Part shown: piece by piece, positions 33,483 through 43,071 of the stretch | How the letters are laid out: each line of letters starts with the position of its first letter | Position numbering within the stretch: the first letter of the stretch is position 1 | Assembly (NCBI GenBank): GCA_002733415.1 | Contig: NVVR01000009.1 | Coordinates: 1-64,000, forward strand | Direction: 5' to 3' | Source of the DNA: Kordia sp. | Lineage (GTDB): Bacteria > Bacteroidota > Bacteroidia > Flavobacteriales > Flavobacteriaceae | Length of the DNA: 64,000 nt | The notes under the pieces: model-generated | Told to the model about the DNA's origin: nothing | The model's database searches: none | What the model saw: only the letters and a program-made list of their open reading frames with translations | Position numbers and translations under genes: made by a program

Positions 33483-34880
33483 TTATGCAGGTCCTTTTAT
33501 TGGTTTAATATTCTGATTTACTTTAAATAAGTTATTAGGATCATATTGCTGTTTGATTTCTACCAAACGATTATAATTATGCTTATAACTTGCTTTAACT
33601 CTGTCTTGCCCTTCATCCATCATAAAGTTTGAGTACGCTCCACCAGATGAATATGGGTGTAATGCTTCCCAATATGCCTTACACCAATCGGTAATTTTAG
33701 AAGCATTATCAGGATTTGGATCAACCCCTACAATTACTCCTGCATATTTTGCATCTCTATATGCCCAAGGCGTATCTTCATTCCCTACTCTACTAGCTGC
33801 TCCACTTATTGGGTATAAATGCATTTGGGATAATGGTGTTGGAATTGTTGACCCGAATTTTAAATGCTGTGCCCTAACATCTTCTCCTAGCTCATTAAAA
33901 AAGTCTGCTCTCCAATACCATTGTAATCCTGGAGGCATTAAACCATCAAAGAGTGTTTGTATAGCTGGATATGGCATTTCCCCTACATGATCAAAAACAG
34001 GATTTAAATCACGTACTGACTTGAATAGTTTATCAAATTCTTCTTGACTTCCTGTATAACACCATACGATTCCACAATATTTATTTCCATGTAAAAAATC
34101 AGGAAATGGAGCTCCTGGAATAATCATCGTTGCTATAAAACCATTTAACTCATCCGGAGCATTGTTTATAAAATTATGATACCACTCCATTATTTCTTCC
34201 GTCTTTTCTATAGGCCATAGTGTAGGTCCTCCAATAACCGTACTTACAGGATGTGCTTGAAATTTGAATGAAGTAACAATACCAAAATTTCCTCCACCAC
34301 CACGAATAGCCCAAAATAAATCTTTATGTTGATTTTCACTTACCATTACAAAACTACCATCCGCTAAAACCATATCAGCTTCGAGTAGATTATCGATTGT
34401 AAGCCCGTATTTTCTTGAAAGGTGACCAACTCCTCCTCCAAGGGTTAACCCACCAACGCCTGTAGTTGAAATTATTCCAGCTGGAACGGCTAAACCAAAA
34501 GGATGTGTCGCATGATCGACTTCTCCCCAAAGGTTTCCTCCACCTACTCTTACGGTACTGTTTGAGGTATCTACCCTAACAAACTTTATACCTGATAAAT
34601 CAATCACTAAACCCTCATTACAAAGCCCTAAACCACCTCCATTATGTCCACCACCTCTTATGGCGACCAGTAAATCATTTTCTCTCCCAAAATTCACTGC
34701 TGCAATAACATCGGCAACATCTACACACATCACAAACATACCAGGATGTTTATCAATCATTCCGTTGTATACTTTACGAGTTTCATTATAGTTTGCATCT
34801 ACAGGAAGGACTATTTTGCCTCTTAATTTACTTTGAAAAGTTTCAATACTAGCTGGATCAAGCTCTTTAATTGTTTTCAT
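33483..34880 (-). CDS. FAD-binding oxidoreductase of the berberine-bridge-enzyme type
   Basis: A 465-residue flavoprotein; I start at Met 34880 (MKTIKELDPASIETF), 13 codons inside the longest frame. It has a PCMH/VAO-type FAD domain with VAIRGGGHNGGGLGLCNEG, whose His is the usual 8-alpha attachment site. GVGGLTLGGGVGHLSRKYGL follows, and a C-terminal BBE segment SNFMMDEGQDRVKASY. The Cys needed for bicovalent FAD is replaced (AGIISTTGVGG), so only the His link is expected. Likely an oxidase of sugars, alcohols or a secondary metabolite. It stands alone, transcribed toward selO. Confidence 0.88.
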   Translation of the reverse strand: MKTIKELDPASIETFQSKLRGKIVLPVDANYNETRKVYNGMIDKHPGMFVMCVDVADVIAAVNFGRENDLLVAIRGGGHNGGGLGLCNEGLVIDLSGIKFVRVDTSNSTVRVGGGNLWGEVDHATHPFGLAVPAGIISTTGVGGLTLGGGVGHLSRKYGLTIDNLLEADMVLADGSFVMVSENQHKDLFWAIRGGGGNFGIVTSFKFQAHPVSTVIGGPTLWPIEKTEEIMEWYHNFINNAPDELNGFIATMIIPGAPFPDFLHGNKYCGIVWCYTGSQEEFDKLFKSVRDLNPVFDHVGEMPYPAIQTLFDGLMPPGLQWYWRADFFNELGEDVRAQHLKFGSTIPTPLSQMHLYPISGAASRVGNEDTPWAYRDAKYAGVIVGVDPNPDNASKITDWCKAYWEALHPYSSGGAYSNFMMDEGQDRVKASYKHNYNRLVEIKQQYDPNNLFKVNQNIKPIKGPA

Positions 34881-35256
34881 AATTATAATATAAATTTGAT
34901 TAATTTTAGCTAAACTCAAGTAGGTATAAGGGAAGGTGTATTTCCTAACTAAAATACTCTATGTAAGAAGGGTAAGTCAAAACATTCGTTAGAAAATGGT
35001 CACTTAAAGTTACTCATTCTTTTTGTATTAAATATATATTCTGAGAAATATTTTATCAAGGAGAAAAAACTCTAGCTCATAATTAGTCACAAATATTAAT
35101 GAAAATATTATTAACGTATAACAATAGATACAAGCAACAAACCTGTATACACAAAACATTCAATAAGGGATTACTACAGATTGTTAATAACAAGTGAAAT
35201 ATACTGAAAAGGATAAATAATGGATGAAGATTGATATAAATAGACACACACGACAT

Positions 35257-35297
35257 AAAGTTAGATGGTCTAACTTTCTTGCAGTTCATAACTGCAA
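35257..35297. repeat. Two perfect tandem hairpins
   Basis: AAAGTTAGA-TGG-TCTAACTTT (35257-35277) is followed after one base by TTGCAGTT-CAT-AACTGCAA (35279-35297). Both stems are perfect with 3-nt loops. No T run follows. They may be the end of an unrecognised element or a structured RNA. Confidence 0.6.
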
Positions 35298-35397
35298 TTA
35301 AACTAAATTTATTAATTATTTTTAACGCTATTCGGAGTTTATTTCGGAGCCTAATTGTATAAATTAGAAATTAGGCAGAGTTTAGGTTCACGTAAAA

Positions 35398-35432
35398 AGC
35401 TCCTAATAATTTATCAAAAATCATTAGGAGCT
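35398..35432 (-). terminator. Terminator of the DEAD-box helicase gene
   Basis: AGCTCCTAAT and ATTAGGAGCT form a 10-bp perfect stem followed, on the minus strand, by TTTTT. It is 20 bp beyond the helicase stop at 35452. Confidence 0.85.
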
Positions 35433-35451
35433 ATTTTTATATAGAATGGGA

Positions 35452-36801
35452 TTAATCTCTTTTCTTCTTTTTCTTAGGCTTTTTAATATCTGTATCAGCA
35501 ACTGGTTTTTGCTGAGAAGCAATATAGCTTGCCAATAATTTTTCTATCAATTCATCCTTAGTTAAATGATGAAAAACCGTTTTTACTTTATCTTTTAAAG
35601 CCGGTGAAACATCACGATTAGGCTTGGTTTTAAACATTTTCTTCGCCCACAATACCGTATTATTTTCTTCAATACTTAAAGCATCAGGTTTTTTAAGTTC
35701 ATTAAACTGAAGTCCTAGTGCCTCTTCAAAGTCTGGAATATGATCCAATTCCTCTTCTTGAATTACCGATAAAGATAAGCCCTTCGCTCCTGCTCTTGCT
35801 GTTCTACCACTACGGTGTACATACGTTTCAAACGTATCAGGCAAATGGTAATTTACTACATAAGAAACTTCCTTAACATCAATTCCTCTTGCTGCTAAAT
35901 CAGTTGCAACCAACGTATTGATATGTCCTTCCCTGAATTGCTCCATGATTCTATCACGAATTCCTTGAGATAAACTTCCATGCAAAGCCCCTGATGAAAA
36001 ACGATTGATTGCTAAGTTTTTTGCTAGCTTATTTACTGCAGCTTTGGTTTTACAAAATATAATACCACGCTCTCCTTCTTTAGACGCTAAAAAATGCATT
36101 AACACCTCTAACTTCTCAATAGGCTCAACAACTACAAAATGATGATCTATTCCTTGGTTTCCAACAGTATTCATGTCAGCACTTACTTGTGTGACATGTT
36201 TTGACATGTAATTCTGAATCAGCTGCTTTATCGTCCCTGGTAATGTAGCTGAGAACAATAAAGTCCTTCTTGTCTTAGGTAAAACTGCTACAATTTTATC
36301 TAATCCGTCTTTTAACGAAGTAACCATTTCGTCAGCTTCATCTAACACTAAATAATCAGCTGTAGTTATATTAATTTCTCCACGTTTAATCAAATCAATT
36401 AAGCGTCCTGGTGTAGCTACTACAACATGAGTAGCTTCTTTTAAGCGTTCTATTTGTGGCTTAATTGGTGTTCCTCCACAAATTGAGGCAATTGACATTT
36501 CTGGAAGGTTTGTAGCGTATGACTCTAAATTAGCAACAATCTGCTGTCCTAATTCTCTTGTAGGAACTAAAACAACCGCTTGAATAGTATTTTTGGTAGT
36601 ATCAATTAATTGCAATAAAGGCAATCCAAAAGCAGCTGTTTTACCTGTTCCTGTTTTTGCCAATCCAACAAAATCATCTTTTTGACTTAGTAAAACTGGA
36701 ATTGTTTTTTCCTGAATTTCTGTTGGCTCAGTAATATTTAAATCAATTAAACTTTTATTTATTGCTGAAGAAATCCCTAAATCAGAAAATGTTGTAGACA
36801 T
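35452..36801 (-). CDS. DEAD-box RNA helicase with extended basic tail
   Basis: A 449-residue RNA helicase. Q motif and Walker A AKTGTGKTAAFGLPLL (about 45-60), motif Ib TPGR, DEAD box VLDEADEM, motif III SAT, and motifs V-VI ATDLAARGIDV and HRSGRTARAG. The C-terminal 60 residues end in a lysine-rich tail (KKPKKKKKRD), which probably helps RNA binding. Related by family to the second DEAD helicase at 47633-48754. Roles in ribosome assembly or cold adaptation are usual; a cold-shock gene lies upstream. Confidence 0.92.
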   Translation of the reverse strand: MSTTFSDLGISSAINKSLIDLNITEPTEIQEKTIPVLLSQKDDFVGLAKTGTGKTAAFGLPLLQLIDTTKNTIQAVVLVPTRELGQQIVANLESYATNLPEMSIASICGGTPIKPQIERLKEATHVVVATPGRLIDLIKRGEINITTADYLVLDEADEMVTSLKDGLDKIVAVLPKTRRTLLFSATLPGTIKQLIQNYMSKHVTQVSADMNTVGNQGIDHHFVVVEPIEKLEVLMHFLASKEGERGIIFCKTKAAVNKLAKNLAINRFSSGALHGSLSQGIRDRIMEQFREGHINTLVATDLAARGIDVKEVSYVVNYHLPDTFETYVHRSGRTARAGAKGLSLSVIQEEELDHIPDFEEALGLQFNELKKPDALSIEENNTVLWAKKMFKTKPNRDVSPALKDKVKTVFHHLTKDELIEKLLASYIASQQKPVADTDIKKPKKKKKRD

Positions 36802-36884
36802 ATGTATTGTAATTATAAATTAGAAATAACTTGAACTTAGCATAAGATTTTTAAAATACTATTCTCGATACAATTTTCTATTGA

Positions 36885-36965
36885 AAATCACTCGAACTGA
36901 CATGTTTTAAAAGTTCATTTCGTCAGATTGAGTGAAAATATGTAATAATTTTGTATCGAAATCTA
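36885..36965. repeat. Dispersed intergenic repeat (copy A)
   Basis: The sequence runs from ATCACTCGAACTGACATG to GTATCGAAATCTAG and resembles 42278-42400, with shared blocks TCGAAYTGACRTGTTTTAA and GAGTGAAAT. Similar GTCA-TTCGAGTGAAA blocks are common in flavobacterial intergenic DNA. Confidence 0.5.
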
Positions 36966-36997
36966 GTAATTAACCTCCATCAAACTCAGGTTATAAA

Positions 36998-37027
36998 AAA
37001 ATCCTATTTAATAAAAAATAGGATTTT
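36998..37027 (-). terminator. Terminator of the cold-shock protein gene
   Basis: AAAATCCTATTT and AAATAGGATTTT form a 12-bp perfect stem 25 bp beyond the stop at 37052. A/T tracts flank both arms. Confidence 0.85.
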
Positions 37028-37051
37028 AAAAATGTACTATTTATGTAGTAC

Positions 37052-37513
37052 TTATATTTTTTTAACTCTAACGGCGTTCATTCCTTTCATCCCTTTTTCA
37101 AGTTCATAAGAAACTTTGTCGTTTTCTTTAATTTCATCAATTAATCCACTTACGTGAACGAAATATTTTTCTTGATTTTTACTATCGATAATAAATCCGA
37201 AACCTTTTGAATCATCAAAGAAAGAAACCTTTCCTTCATTTCCAAAACCAGCATCATCCTCTTCTCCAGCAACCTTCTTAGGAATATAGATATCGATACT
37301 CTCTAAATCAATCTCTTCCTTCTTTTTAGTTGGATCTGGCGGAGTATCAGTTAACTGTCCAAATTCATCAACATAAACTAACATATCTTCAAGACTCGTA
37401 GGCTTTACGGCATTTGCTTTACGTTCAGCTTTTTTCTTCTCTTTTATTTCACGTTTCTTTAAACGCTTTTTTTCTTTTTCAATCTTGTTAAATGTCTGTT
37501 GTGATTTTGCCAT
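37052..37513 (-). CDS. Cold-shock domain protein with basic N-terminal extension
   Basis: A 153-residue protein. A lysine/glutamate-rich N-terminus (about 1-35, likely disordered or coiled) and a linker are followed by a cold-shock domain at about 90-153. The domain holds KVSFFDDSKGFGFIID (RNP1 KGFGFI) and YFVHVSGL (RNP2). It binds single-stranded RNA or DNA and probably acts as an RNA chaperone. It lies just upstream of the DEAD helicase on the same strand but is separated by its own terminator. Confidence 0.9.
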   Translation of the reverse strand: MAKSQQTFNKIEKEKKRLKKREIKEKKKAERKANAVKPTSLEDMLVYVDEFGQLTDTPPDPTKKKEEIDLESIDIYIPKKVAGEEDDAGFGNEGKVSFFDDSKGFGFIIDSKNQEKYFVHVSGLIDEIKENDKVSYELEKGMKGMNAVRVKKI

Positions 37514-37704
37514 TATTTACTCTTAATTTTGTTTTTTGTATTATATAATTATGAATTGAAAACACTTTGTTATGAGTGTTTTATCACTTCAATATACCGC
37601 AAATATAGGACTTTCCTACTAAAATTTGTTAAAAATTGTTAAACAAATTGTCAATTATTCATTCAAATGGGAGTAATCTAATAAATGTTAGCCATATCAT
37701 ACAC

Positions 37705-38151
37705 TTAATTCGTTAAATTAGTTGCCCAATTAACATTTGCTTTTCTTATTAATACTTGTGGTTTTTTAGCTAACCACTTCTTATGTGTATTGATTAATTT
37801 GGAGTTATAAAACAAATACAACTTACCATCTCTTATCTCAAACGTTTTAGGATCTATCCCTACTTTCTTATTTTTTAAAGCAATAGCATACGCACACCAA
37901 CCTCCATATTGTGGAGTGTATTTTTCAGGGGTACTTTTAAATAGATTTAAATTTACTTCATTAGAAAATTTGAAATTTACATTATCATAAGTAAATGTAT
38001 ATTCATCATTCCCTTTAAGGGTTTCATTGCTAAAATATGAAACTACATCATATCCATTGGCGACATAGCCCTTTTGAGTATTATATATTGTGTTTTGACC
38101 GTATGATGTTACAGTTATAACAAACGTTATTAAATAGTATATTGTCTTCAT
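37705..38151 (-). CDS. Exported YHS domain protein
   Basis: A 148-residue protein with a signal peptide (MKTIYYLITFVITVTSYGQ). The YHS signature follows: GYVANGYDVVSYF, NVNFKFSNEVNLNLF and PQYGGWCAYAIAL. YHS domains are small metal- or heme-associated modules, often in copper or redox contexts. Its ATG abuts the stop of DoxX, so LysE, DoxX and YHS form one operon. Confidence 0.85.
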   Translation of the reverse strand: MKTIYYLITFVITVTSYGQNTIYNTQKGYVANGYDVVSYFSNETLKGNDEYTFTYDNVNFKFSNEVNLNLFKSTPEKYTPQYGGWCAYAIALKNKKVGIDPKTFEIRDGKLYLFYNSKLINTHKKWLAKKPQVLIRKANVNWATNLTN

Positions 38152-38541
38152 TTAATTCTCAAATTTTCGTCCGATTACCGGAATGTCTTTTTTATAATTC
38201 CATAAGATAATACTGCTAACTACAAATACAAAAACTGCAGTATAAAATAGCACACCCGAATCTCCATTTACCGCTATCCCTAATTGCGTTAAATGCATCA
38301 TAATTGCTCCGCCAATGATTCCCATTGTTAATCCTGCACCTACCCAAACAGTTTTAGGAACTAGAAGTAATACTCCAGCAATAAGCTCTAATACACCAAT
38401 ACCTATTCTTCCAACCGGTTCTAAACCAACTTTAGAGAATATATAAACACTATCAGGATGAGCGGCAAATTTAAACCGTAATGTTTGAATCAAAATTAGT
38501 GCGATTAAGATTCTAAATCCTAGTAAAATGTGTTTTTTCAT
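38152..38541 (-). CDS. DoxX family membrane protein
   Basis: A 129-residue protein with four hydrophobic helices and the DoxX-like stretch VGRIGIGVLELIAGVLLLVPK. DoxX proteins have been tied to thiosulfate:quinone oxidoreductase and to redox-control complexes. It lies 33 bp after the LysE gene and directly before the YHS gene. Confidence 0.85.
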   Translation of the reverse strand: MKKHILLGFRILIALILIQTLRFKFAAHPDSVYIFSKVGLEPVGRIGIGVLELIAGVLLLVPKTVWVGAGLTMGIIGGAIMMHLTQLGIAVNGDSGVLFYTAVFVFVVSSIILWNYKKDIPVIGRKFEN

Positions 38542-38574
38542 AAGTATACTGTTTTATGCTATTAATTAATTTAT

Positions 38575-39219
38575 TTAGTAGTTAATTTTTATTATTTGAA
38601 TTGCTGCTACAATTAATAGCAAAGTTCCTATTACTTTATTAATTGTTGTAGTAATTCCTTTTACTTTCATTTTGAGTATATGGCTACATTTCCCATAACC
38701 ATATAAAGTTATTGATTTCCCTATAAAAGCCCCAAAAAAGAACGTAGAAAGTAACAACAAGCCAGTGTTTATATTTAATAGAATCATTCTAGTACTTAAA
38801 AACGAAATAACTAATAGCCAATAAATTAAAACGGGAGGATTAAACAGGCCTAATAAAAACCCAAGCCCTTCTTTTGATAATCGAACTTTATTTTTGGTAA
38901 CGATACATTCTCCATTATCATCTTTAATACAGTTTTTTTTTCCAAAAATCAAGACAGTTCCTAAAACGAATAGTAGTAACACTATTATATATTCCAACCA
39001 GTAGTTCTGGGAAATAAACTCTTGAATTGTTTTAAAATAACTAATTGCAAACAATATTAATAACAACTCTCCTATTGCTGCTGGAAATACGATCTTTAAA
39101 GCACTTGATATATTTTCCTTAATAGTTGTATTTATAACAGCTACATTAACAGTCCCTAATGGTAATGCACCAATGATTGCTACTAATAAACCTGTGAAAA
39201 AGTAAAGAATTAAATTCAT
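38575..39219 (-). CDS. LysE family translocator
   Basis: A 214-residue protein with about six hydrophobic helices. The N-terminal GALPLGTVNVAVINTTIKEN matches the LysE exporter motif (GxxPGPxN-like, with LGTVN here). LNPPVLIYWL-like sequence (LFNPPVLIYWLLVI) near residue 128 is the second conserved block. The family exports amino acids or cations. It is the first gene of the LysE-DoxX-YHS operon. Confidence 0.85.
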   Translation of the reverse strand: MNLILYFFTGLLVAIIGALPLGTVNVAVINTTIKENISSALKIVFPAAIGELLLILFAISYFKTIQEFISQNYWLEYIIVLLLFVLGTVLIFGKKNCIKDDNGECIVTKNKVRLSKEGLGFLLGLFNPPVLIYWLLVISFLSTRMILLNINTGLLLLSTFFFGAFIGKSITLYGYGKCSHILKMKVKGITTTINKVIGTLLLIVAAIQIIKINY

Positions 39220-39286
39220 AGCTCATTGGTAGCAACTTTAGTTAGTTCCTTACAATGAAATTATAAATACTTTAATTTAAAACTGA

Positions 39287-39846
39287 TTAAATTTTACTTT
39301 TTAAATCAGGCAATACATCAGTTACAAACCATTTATTTTTTGCCTGCCAAATATTTTTTCTTGGTGATGGATGTGGTAATACAAAGTATTTTGGCAAATA
39401 ATCACCAAAATTAAACACTGTTTCAGTAAGGGTTTTCTTAGCTGTTTTTTTTAAGTAATAATCCTGTGAATATTTACCTATTAATAAAATAAAAAACATC
39501 ATTATTTATTTTATCCAATAATTTTGAATGCCATAACGGTGCGCATTCTTTTCTTGGTGGTAAATCACCTGTTTTCCCTTTTCCCGGATAACAGAATCCC
39601 ATAGCAATTATAGCTGCTTTTTCAGCATCATAAAAATCTTCCATACTAATCCCCCATCCACTTTCTTAAATTTTCACCACTTTTATCATCCCACGGAATA
39701 CCTGTTTTATGAACGACACTCCCTGGTGCTTGACCAATAATAATTATTTTACTGGCCGCACTTGCTGCAACAATAGGCCTAGGACCAAACGCTAAGAAAG
39801 CAGCACATTCTGTACATTTATGAATACGATTTAATAATTTTTCCAT
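39287..39846 (-). pseudogene. Uracil-DNA glycosylase family gene with two frameshifts
   Basis: From ATG 39846 it reads IGQAPGSVVHKTGIPWDDKSGENLRKWMG and stops early. The frame resumes after removing one G from a five-G run (minus strand, near 39655), giving AMGFCYPGKGKTGDLPPRKE and CAPLWHSKLLDKINN. It resumes again after removing one T from a six-T run near 39500, giving FILLIGKYSQDYYL and VLPHPSPRKNIWQ to the end at 39287. All motifs of the compact UDG family are then present. Two +1 errors in homopolymers could be sequencing errors; otherwise the gene is dead. Confidence 0.8.
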
Positions 39847-39950
39847 ATAGTTTAATGCATCAATAATTATATCAATGATATCTTAAATTATCCTTTCATA
39901 AATATAGTAAATTTCTGTACTTTGCATACTATTATACTCAAACCATTCAA

Positions 39951-42248
39951 GTGAAAGTCTGTATTGCTGAAAAACCAAGTGTTGCCCGAGAAATAGCTAC
40001 TGTATTAGGAGCTAACACTAAACGTAATGGATATTTTGAAGGCAATGGATATATAGTTACGTATACATTCGGGCATCTATGCACACTATTTGAACCCAAT
40101 GATTATAAGCCCTATTGGAAAAGTTGGGATTTGAATAACTTACCTATGCTTCCTACAAAGTTTAAAACCAAAGTAGTAGCAAATGATGGTATTCAAAAAC
40201 AATTCAATATTGTTAAAAATTTATTTGATAAAGCGACTGTGGTTATCAATTGTGGCGATGCTGGACAAGAAGGAGAACTCATACAACGTTGGGTTATTGA
40301 TCAGGCAGGATATACTGGGCCAATACAACGCTTATGGATCTCTTCCTTAACAACAGAAGCTATTAAAGAAGGGTTCAAAAACTTAAAACCTTCTGAGGAT
40401 TATGATAATTTATACTATGCTGGTTTTTCAAGAGCAATTGGCGATTGGCTACTAGGTATGAATGCTACTAGGTTGTATACTATAAAACATGGAGGATACA
40501 AACAAGTATTATCAGTAGGTAGAGTACAAACACCTACTTTAGCAATGGTTGTTGATCGTTTTAAGGAAATAGAAAAATTTAAGCCTCAAGCGTACTGGGA
40601 ATTACAAACATTATATAGGGATACTTTATTTAATTGTGAAGAAGGTCGTTTTTTAGAAAAATCTGAAGGAGAGCTATTTGCCAATAAAGTTCAAGAAAGT
40701 GACTTTGAAATTGTCTCTATTACCCGAAAAGAAGGAAAAGAATATGCACCAAAATTATTCGATTTAACTGGATTACAAGTATACTGTAACACCAAATTCG
40801 GATTTACAGCCGATGAAACCTTAAAAATAGTTCAGAAATTATATGAACAAAAAGTAGTCACCTATCCAAGAGTAGACACTACATTTTTACCAAATGATGT
40901 TTACCCAAAAATAGCTGGTATACTAGGAAAATTATCTAATTACAGTAGATTAACACAGCCATTACTTGGGAAGAAAATAAAAAAATCGGCTAAAGTCTTT
41001 AATGACAAAAAAGTAACCGATCATCACGCTATTATTCCTACAGGAGTTCAAAACAACTTGCAATACAATCAGCAACAAGTATATGACATTATTACTAAAC
41101 GTTTTATTGCAGTTTTTTATGACGATTGCAAAGTAGCGAACACCAATGTTATTGGAAAAGCGGATACGGTCACTTTTAAAACTACTGGAAAAGAAATATT
41201 AGCAAAAGGATGGCGTATTGTATTTGAGCGCCCAGATGCTATAACTAAAAGCGAAACAGGGATTCTCCCAACTTTTGTAAAAGGAGAAAAAGGCCCTCAC
41301 TCCCCTTCTTTTCTTGAAAAAGAAACAAAACCTCCAAAGCAATTTACTGAAGCTACTTTATTACGAGCTATGGAAACAGCGGGAAAACAAGTAGATGATG
41401 ACGAGGTTCGGGAATTGATGAAAGAAAATGGAATTGGACGTCCTTCTACTCGTGCGAATATTATAGAGACCTTATTTAGAAGAAAATATATTATTCGAAA
41501 TAAAAAACAAGTTTTACCCACCTCTACAGGTATTCAATTGATTGACACCATACAGAATACCCTATTAAAATCGGCTGAAATGACTGGTTTATGGGAAAAA
41601 CAATTGAAAGAAATTGAAAAAGGAACCTATAATGCTGGAACTTTTATAAATAATATGAAAAAAATGGTAGATCAATTGGTTTATGAAGTACGGTCAGAAA
41701 GTACCCGAGCCAATATTTCATCAGCTACAATAGTAAATTTTAAAGCTCCCAAGAAGAAAACAGCTAAAAATAACGCTACTGATATATCAAAAATTGATTG
41801 CCCAAAATGCAAACAAGGAAAAATTTTAAAGGGGTCCTCCGCTTTTGGTTGTAGTGCATACAAAAACGGGTGTAATTTTAAAGCCCCATTTACTTTCTTA
41901 GATAAGAAAATATCAGAAAAACAACTCATCAGATTAATAACTAAAGGAGCTACTGTAAACTTAAAAGGGTTCAAAAGAGAACATGGAACAGCTGAAGGTA
42001 TTATTAAGTTTAATGAATATTTTGAATATGTATTAGAAGAAAAAAAGAAGGCAACTACACCTGATATTTTAGCTTGTCCTAAATGTAAAAAAGGAACTGT
42101 TTTAAAAGGAAAAACAGCTTACGGATGCAGTAATTATGCAACTGGTTGTGATTTTAAATTCTTATTTGAAAGTATAAAACAACACGCTGGAAACAAACCA
42201 TTAACAAAAGAATTAGTGTATCGTATTTTGAATACAAATAAGCAATAG
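39951..42248 (+). CDS. topB: DNA topoisomerase III
   Basis: A 765-residue type IA topoisomerase starting with GTG at 39951. The Toprim domain starts VCIAEKPSVAREIATVLGA with acidic CGDAGQEGELIQRW. The core contains SRAIGDWLLGMNATRLYT, and the catalytic Tyr is in VVTYPRVDTTFLP. GIGRPSTRANIIETL follows. Two C-terminal CxxCxxG-type modules (CPKCKQGKILKGSSAFGCS and CPKCKKGTVLKGKTAYGCS) follow at about 622 and 702. It relaxes or decatenates DNA and works with RecQ, encoded 0.8 kb downstream on the same strand. Confidence 0.93.
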   Translation: MKVCIAEKPSVAREIATVLGANTKRNGYFEGNGYIVTYTFGHLCTLFEPNDYKPYWKSWDLNNLPMLPTKFKTKVVANDGIQKQFNIVKNLFDKATVVINCGDAGQEGELIQRWVIDQAGYTGPIQRLWISSLTTEAIKEGFKNLKPSEDYDNLYYAGFSRAIGDWLLGMNATRLYTIKHGGYKQVLSVGRVQTPTLAMVVDRFKEIEKFKPQAYWELQTLYRDTLFNCEEGRFLEKSEGELFANKVQESDFEIVSITRKEGKEYAPKLFDLTGLQVYCNTKFGFTADETLKIVQKLYEQKVVTYPRVDTTFLPNDVYPKIAGILGKLSNYSRLTQPLLGKKIKKSAKVFNDKKVTDHHAIIPTGVQNNLQYNQQQVYDIITKRFIAVFYDDCKVANTNVIGKADTVTFKTTGKEILAKGWRIVFERPDAITKSETGILPTFVKGEKGPHSPSFLEKETKPPKQFTEATLLRAMETAGKQVDDDEVRELMKENGIGRPSTRANIIETLFRRKYIIRNKKQVLPTSTGIQLIDTIQNTLLKSAEMTGLWEKQLKEIEKGTYNAGTFINNMKKMVDQLVYEVRSESTRANISSATIVNFKAPKKKTAKNNATDISKIDCPKCKQGKILKGSSAFGCSAYKNGCNFKAPFTFLDKKISEKQLIRLITKGATVNLKGFKREHGTAEGIIKFNEYFEYVLEEKKKATTPDILACPKCKKGTVLKGKTAYGCSNYATGCDFKFLFESIKQHAGNKPLTKELVYRILNTNKQ

Positions 42249-42277
42249 TACTCCACATTAATATCAATACAGTTTTT

Positions 42278-42400
42278 CACCAAAACCAATCGAATTGACG
42301 TGTTTTAAGTTTAACTAAAATGAATAAGAGAGATGTCACTTCGAGTGAAATTATTTGGAATACAATTACAACTAGTTTTGTGTTGAGAAATCACACATCG
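42278..42400. repeat. Dispersed intergenic repeat (copy B)
   Basis: Contains ATCGAATTGACGTGTTTTAA, then GATGTCACTTCGAGTGAAAT and TTTTGTGTTGAGAAATC. It resembles 36885-36965 and the general flavobacterial repeat built from GTCACTTCGAGTGAAAT and a GTATCGAGAAAT-like end. It lies between topB and the pseudouridine synthase gene. Confidence 0.5.
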
Positions 42401-42413
42401 TATAATAGTCTAA

Positions 42414-43019
42414 ATGGAAACTACAAAAAAAAAAATACAACATAAACATTATGCCATTTGTAAACCTTATGGTTTTATAAGTCAGTTTATCACCAATGAA
42501 CAGAAGAAGAAAAAGAATCATAAATTTTTAGGAGAATTAGCAGAGTTCCCTAAAGGTACTATGGCTATTGGAAGGTTAGATAGAGATTCTGAAGGGCTAC
42601 TATTATTAACTACTGACGGAAAGAAGAGTTATTTTATACTCAGCAGTAAAGTAGAAAAAGAATACCACGTACAGGTAGATGGTATCATTAGCAATGAATC
42701 TATTGACAAATTAAAACAAGGGGTTATCATTACTGTTGACGGAACTGATTATACTACAAAACCTTGTAAAGTATCTCTCGTAGAAAAAAATTCTGATTCA
42801 TTACCGTTGCGCTCTAAAAAAATACGTGATGAACGTCATGGTCCGACAAGTTGGGTCTCTATTACATTACGAGAGGGGAAATTCCGACAAGTTCGTAAAA
42901 TGACTGCTGCTATTGGGTTTCCTACCTTACGATTAATACGTGCCCGAATTGGTAAAATTCATTTAAATACCATGCAAGCAGGAGAAGTTATCGAATTAGA
43001 TGAGAATTTTGAGGTATAA
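42414..43019 (+). CDS. 23S rRNA pseudouridine synthase, RluE-like (RsuA/RluB/E/F family)
   Basis: A 201-residue enzyme with no N-terminal S4 domain, which fits RluE. The catalytic motif GRLDRDSEGLLLLTTDG holds the essential Asp near residue 61. Later motifs include KEYHVQVDG and REGKFRQVRKMTAAIGFPTLRLIRARIG. It should convert a uridine of 23S rRNA to pseudouridine. The long A tract directly after the start codon (Thr-Lys-Lys-Lys) is slippage-prone but in frame. Confidence 0.9.
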   Translation: METTKKKIQHKHYAICKPYGFISQFITNEQKKKKNHKFLGELAEFPKGTMAIGRLDRDSEGLLLLTTDGKKSYFILSSKVEKEYHVQVDGIISNESIDKLKQGVIITVDGTDYTTKPCKVSLVEKNSDSLPLRSKKIRDERHGPTSWVSITLREGKFRQVRKMTAAIGFPTLRLIRARIGKIHLNTMQAGEVIELDENFEV

Positions 43020-43071
43020 GTGCAACGAAACATATAAAACGAGTATTTTTACCATCAAATAAACCATTACA

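Larger units (their letters stand above)
34920..35451. other. Intergenic region with tandem hairpins
   Basis: 532 bp without a credible gene; a 68-codon minus-strand frame here is Cys/Leu-rich noise. It contains two adjacent hairpins at 35257-35297 and the terminator at 35398-35432. Confidence 0.5.

Noticed and set aside
35083-35289. 68-codon minus-strand frame
   Set aside because: Its composition is Leu/Cys/Ile-rich noise, and it overlaps the perfect hairpin at 35279-35297.
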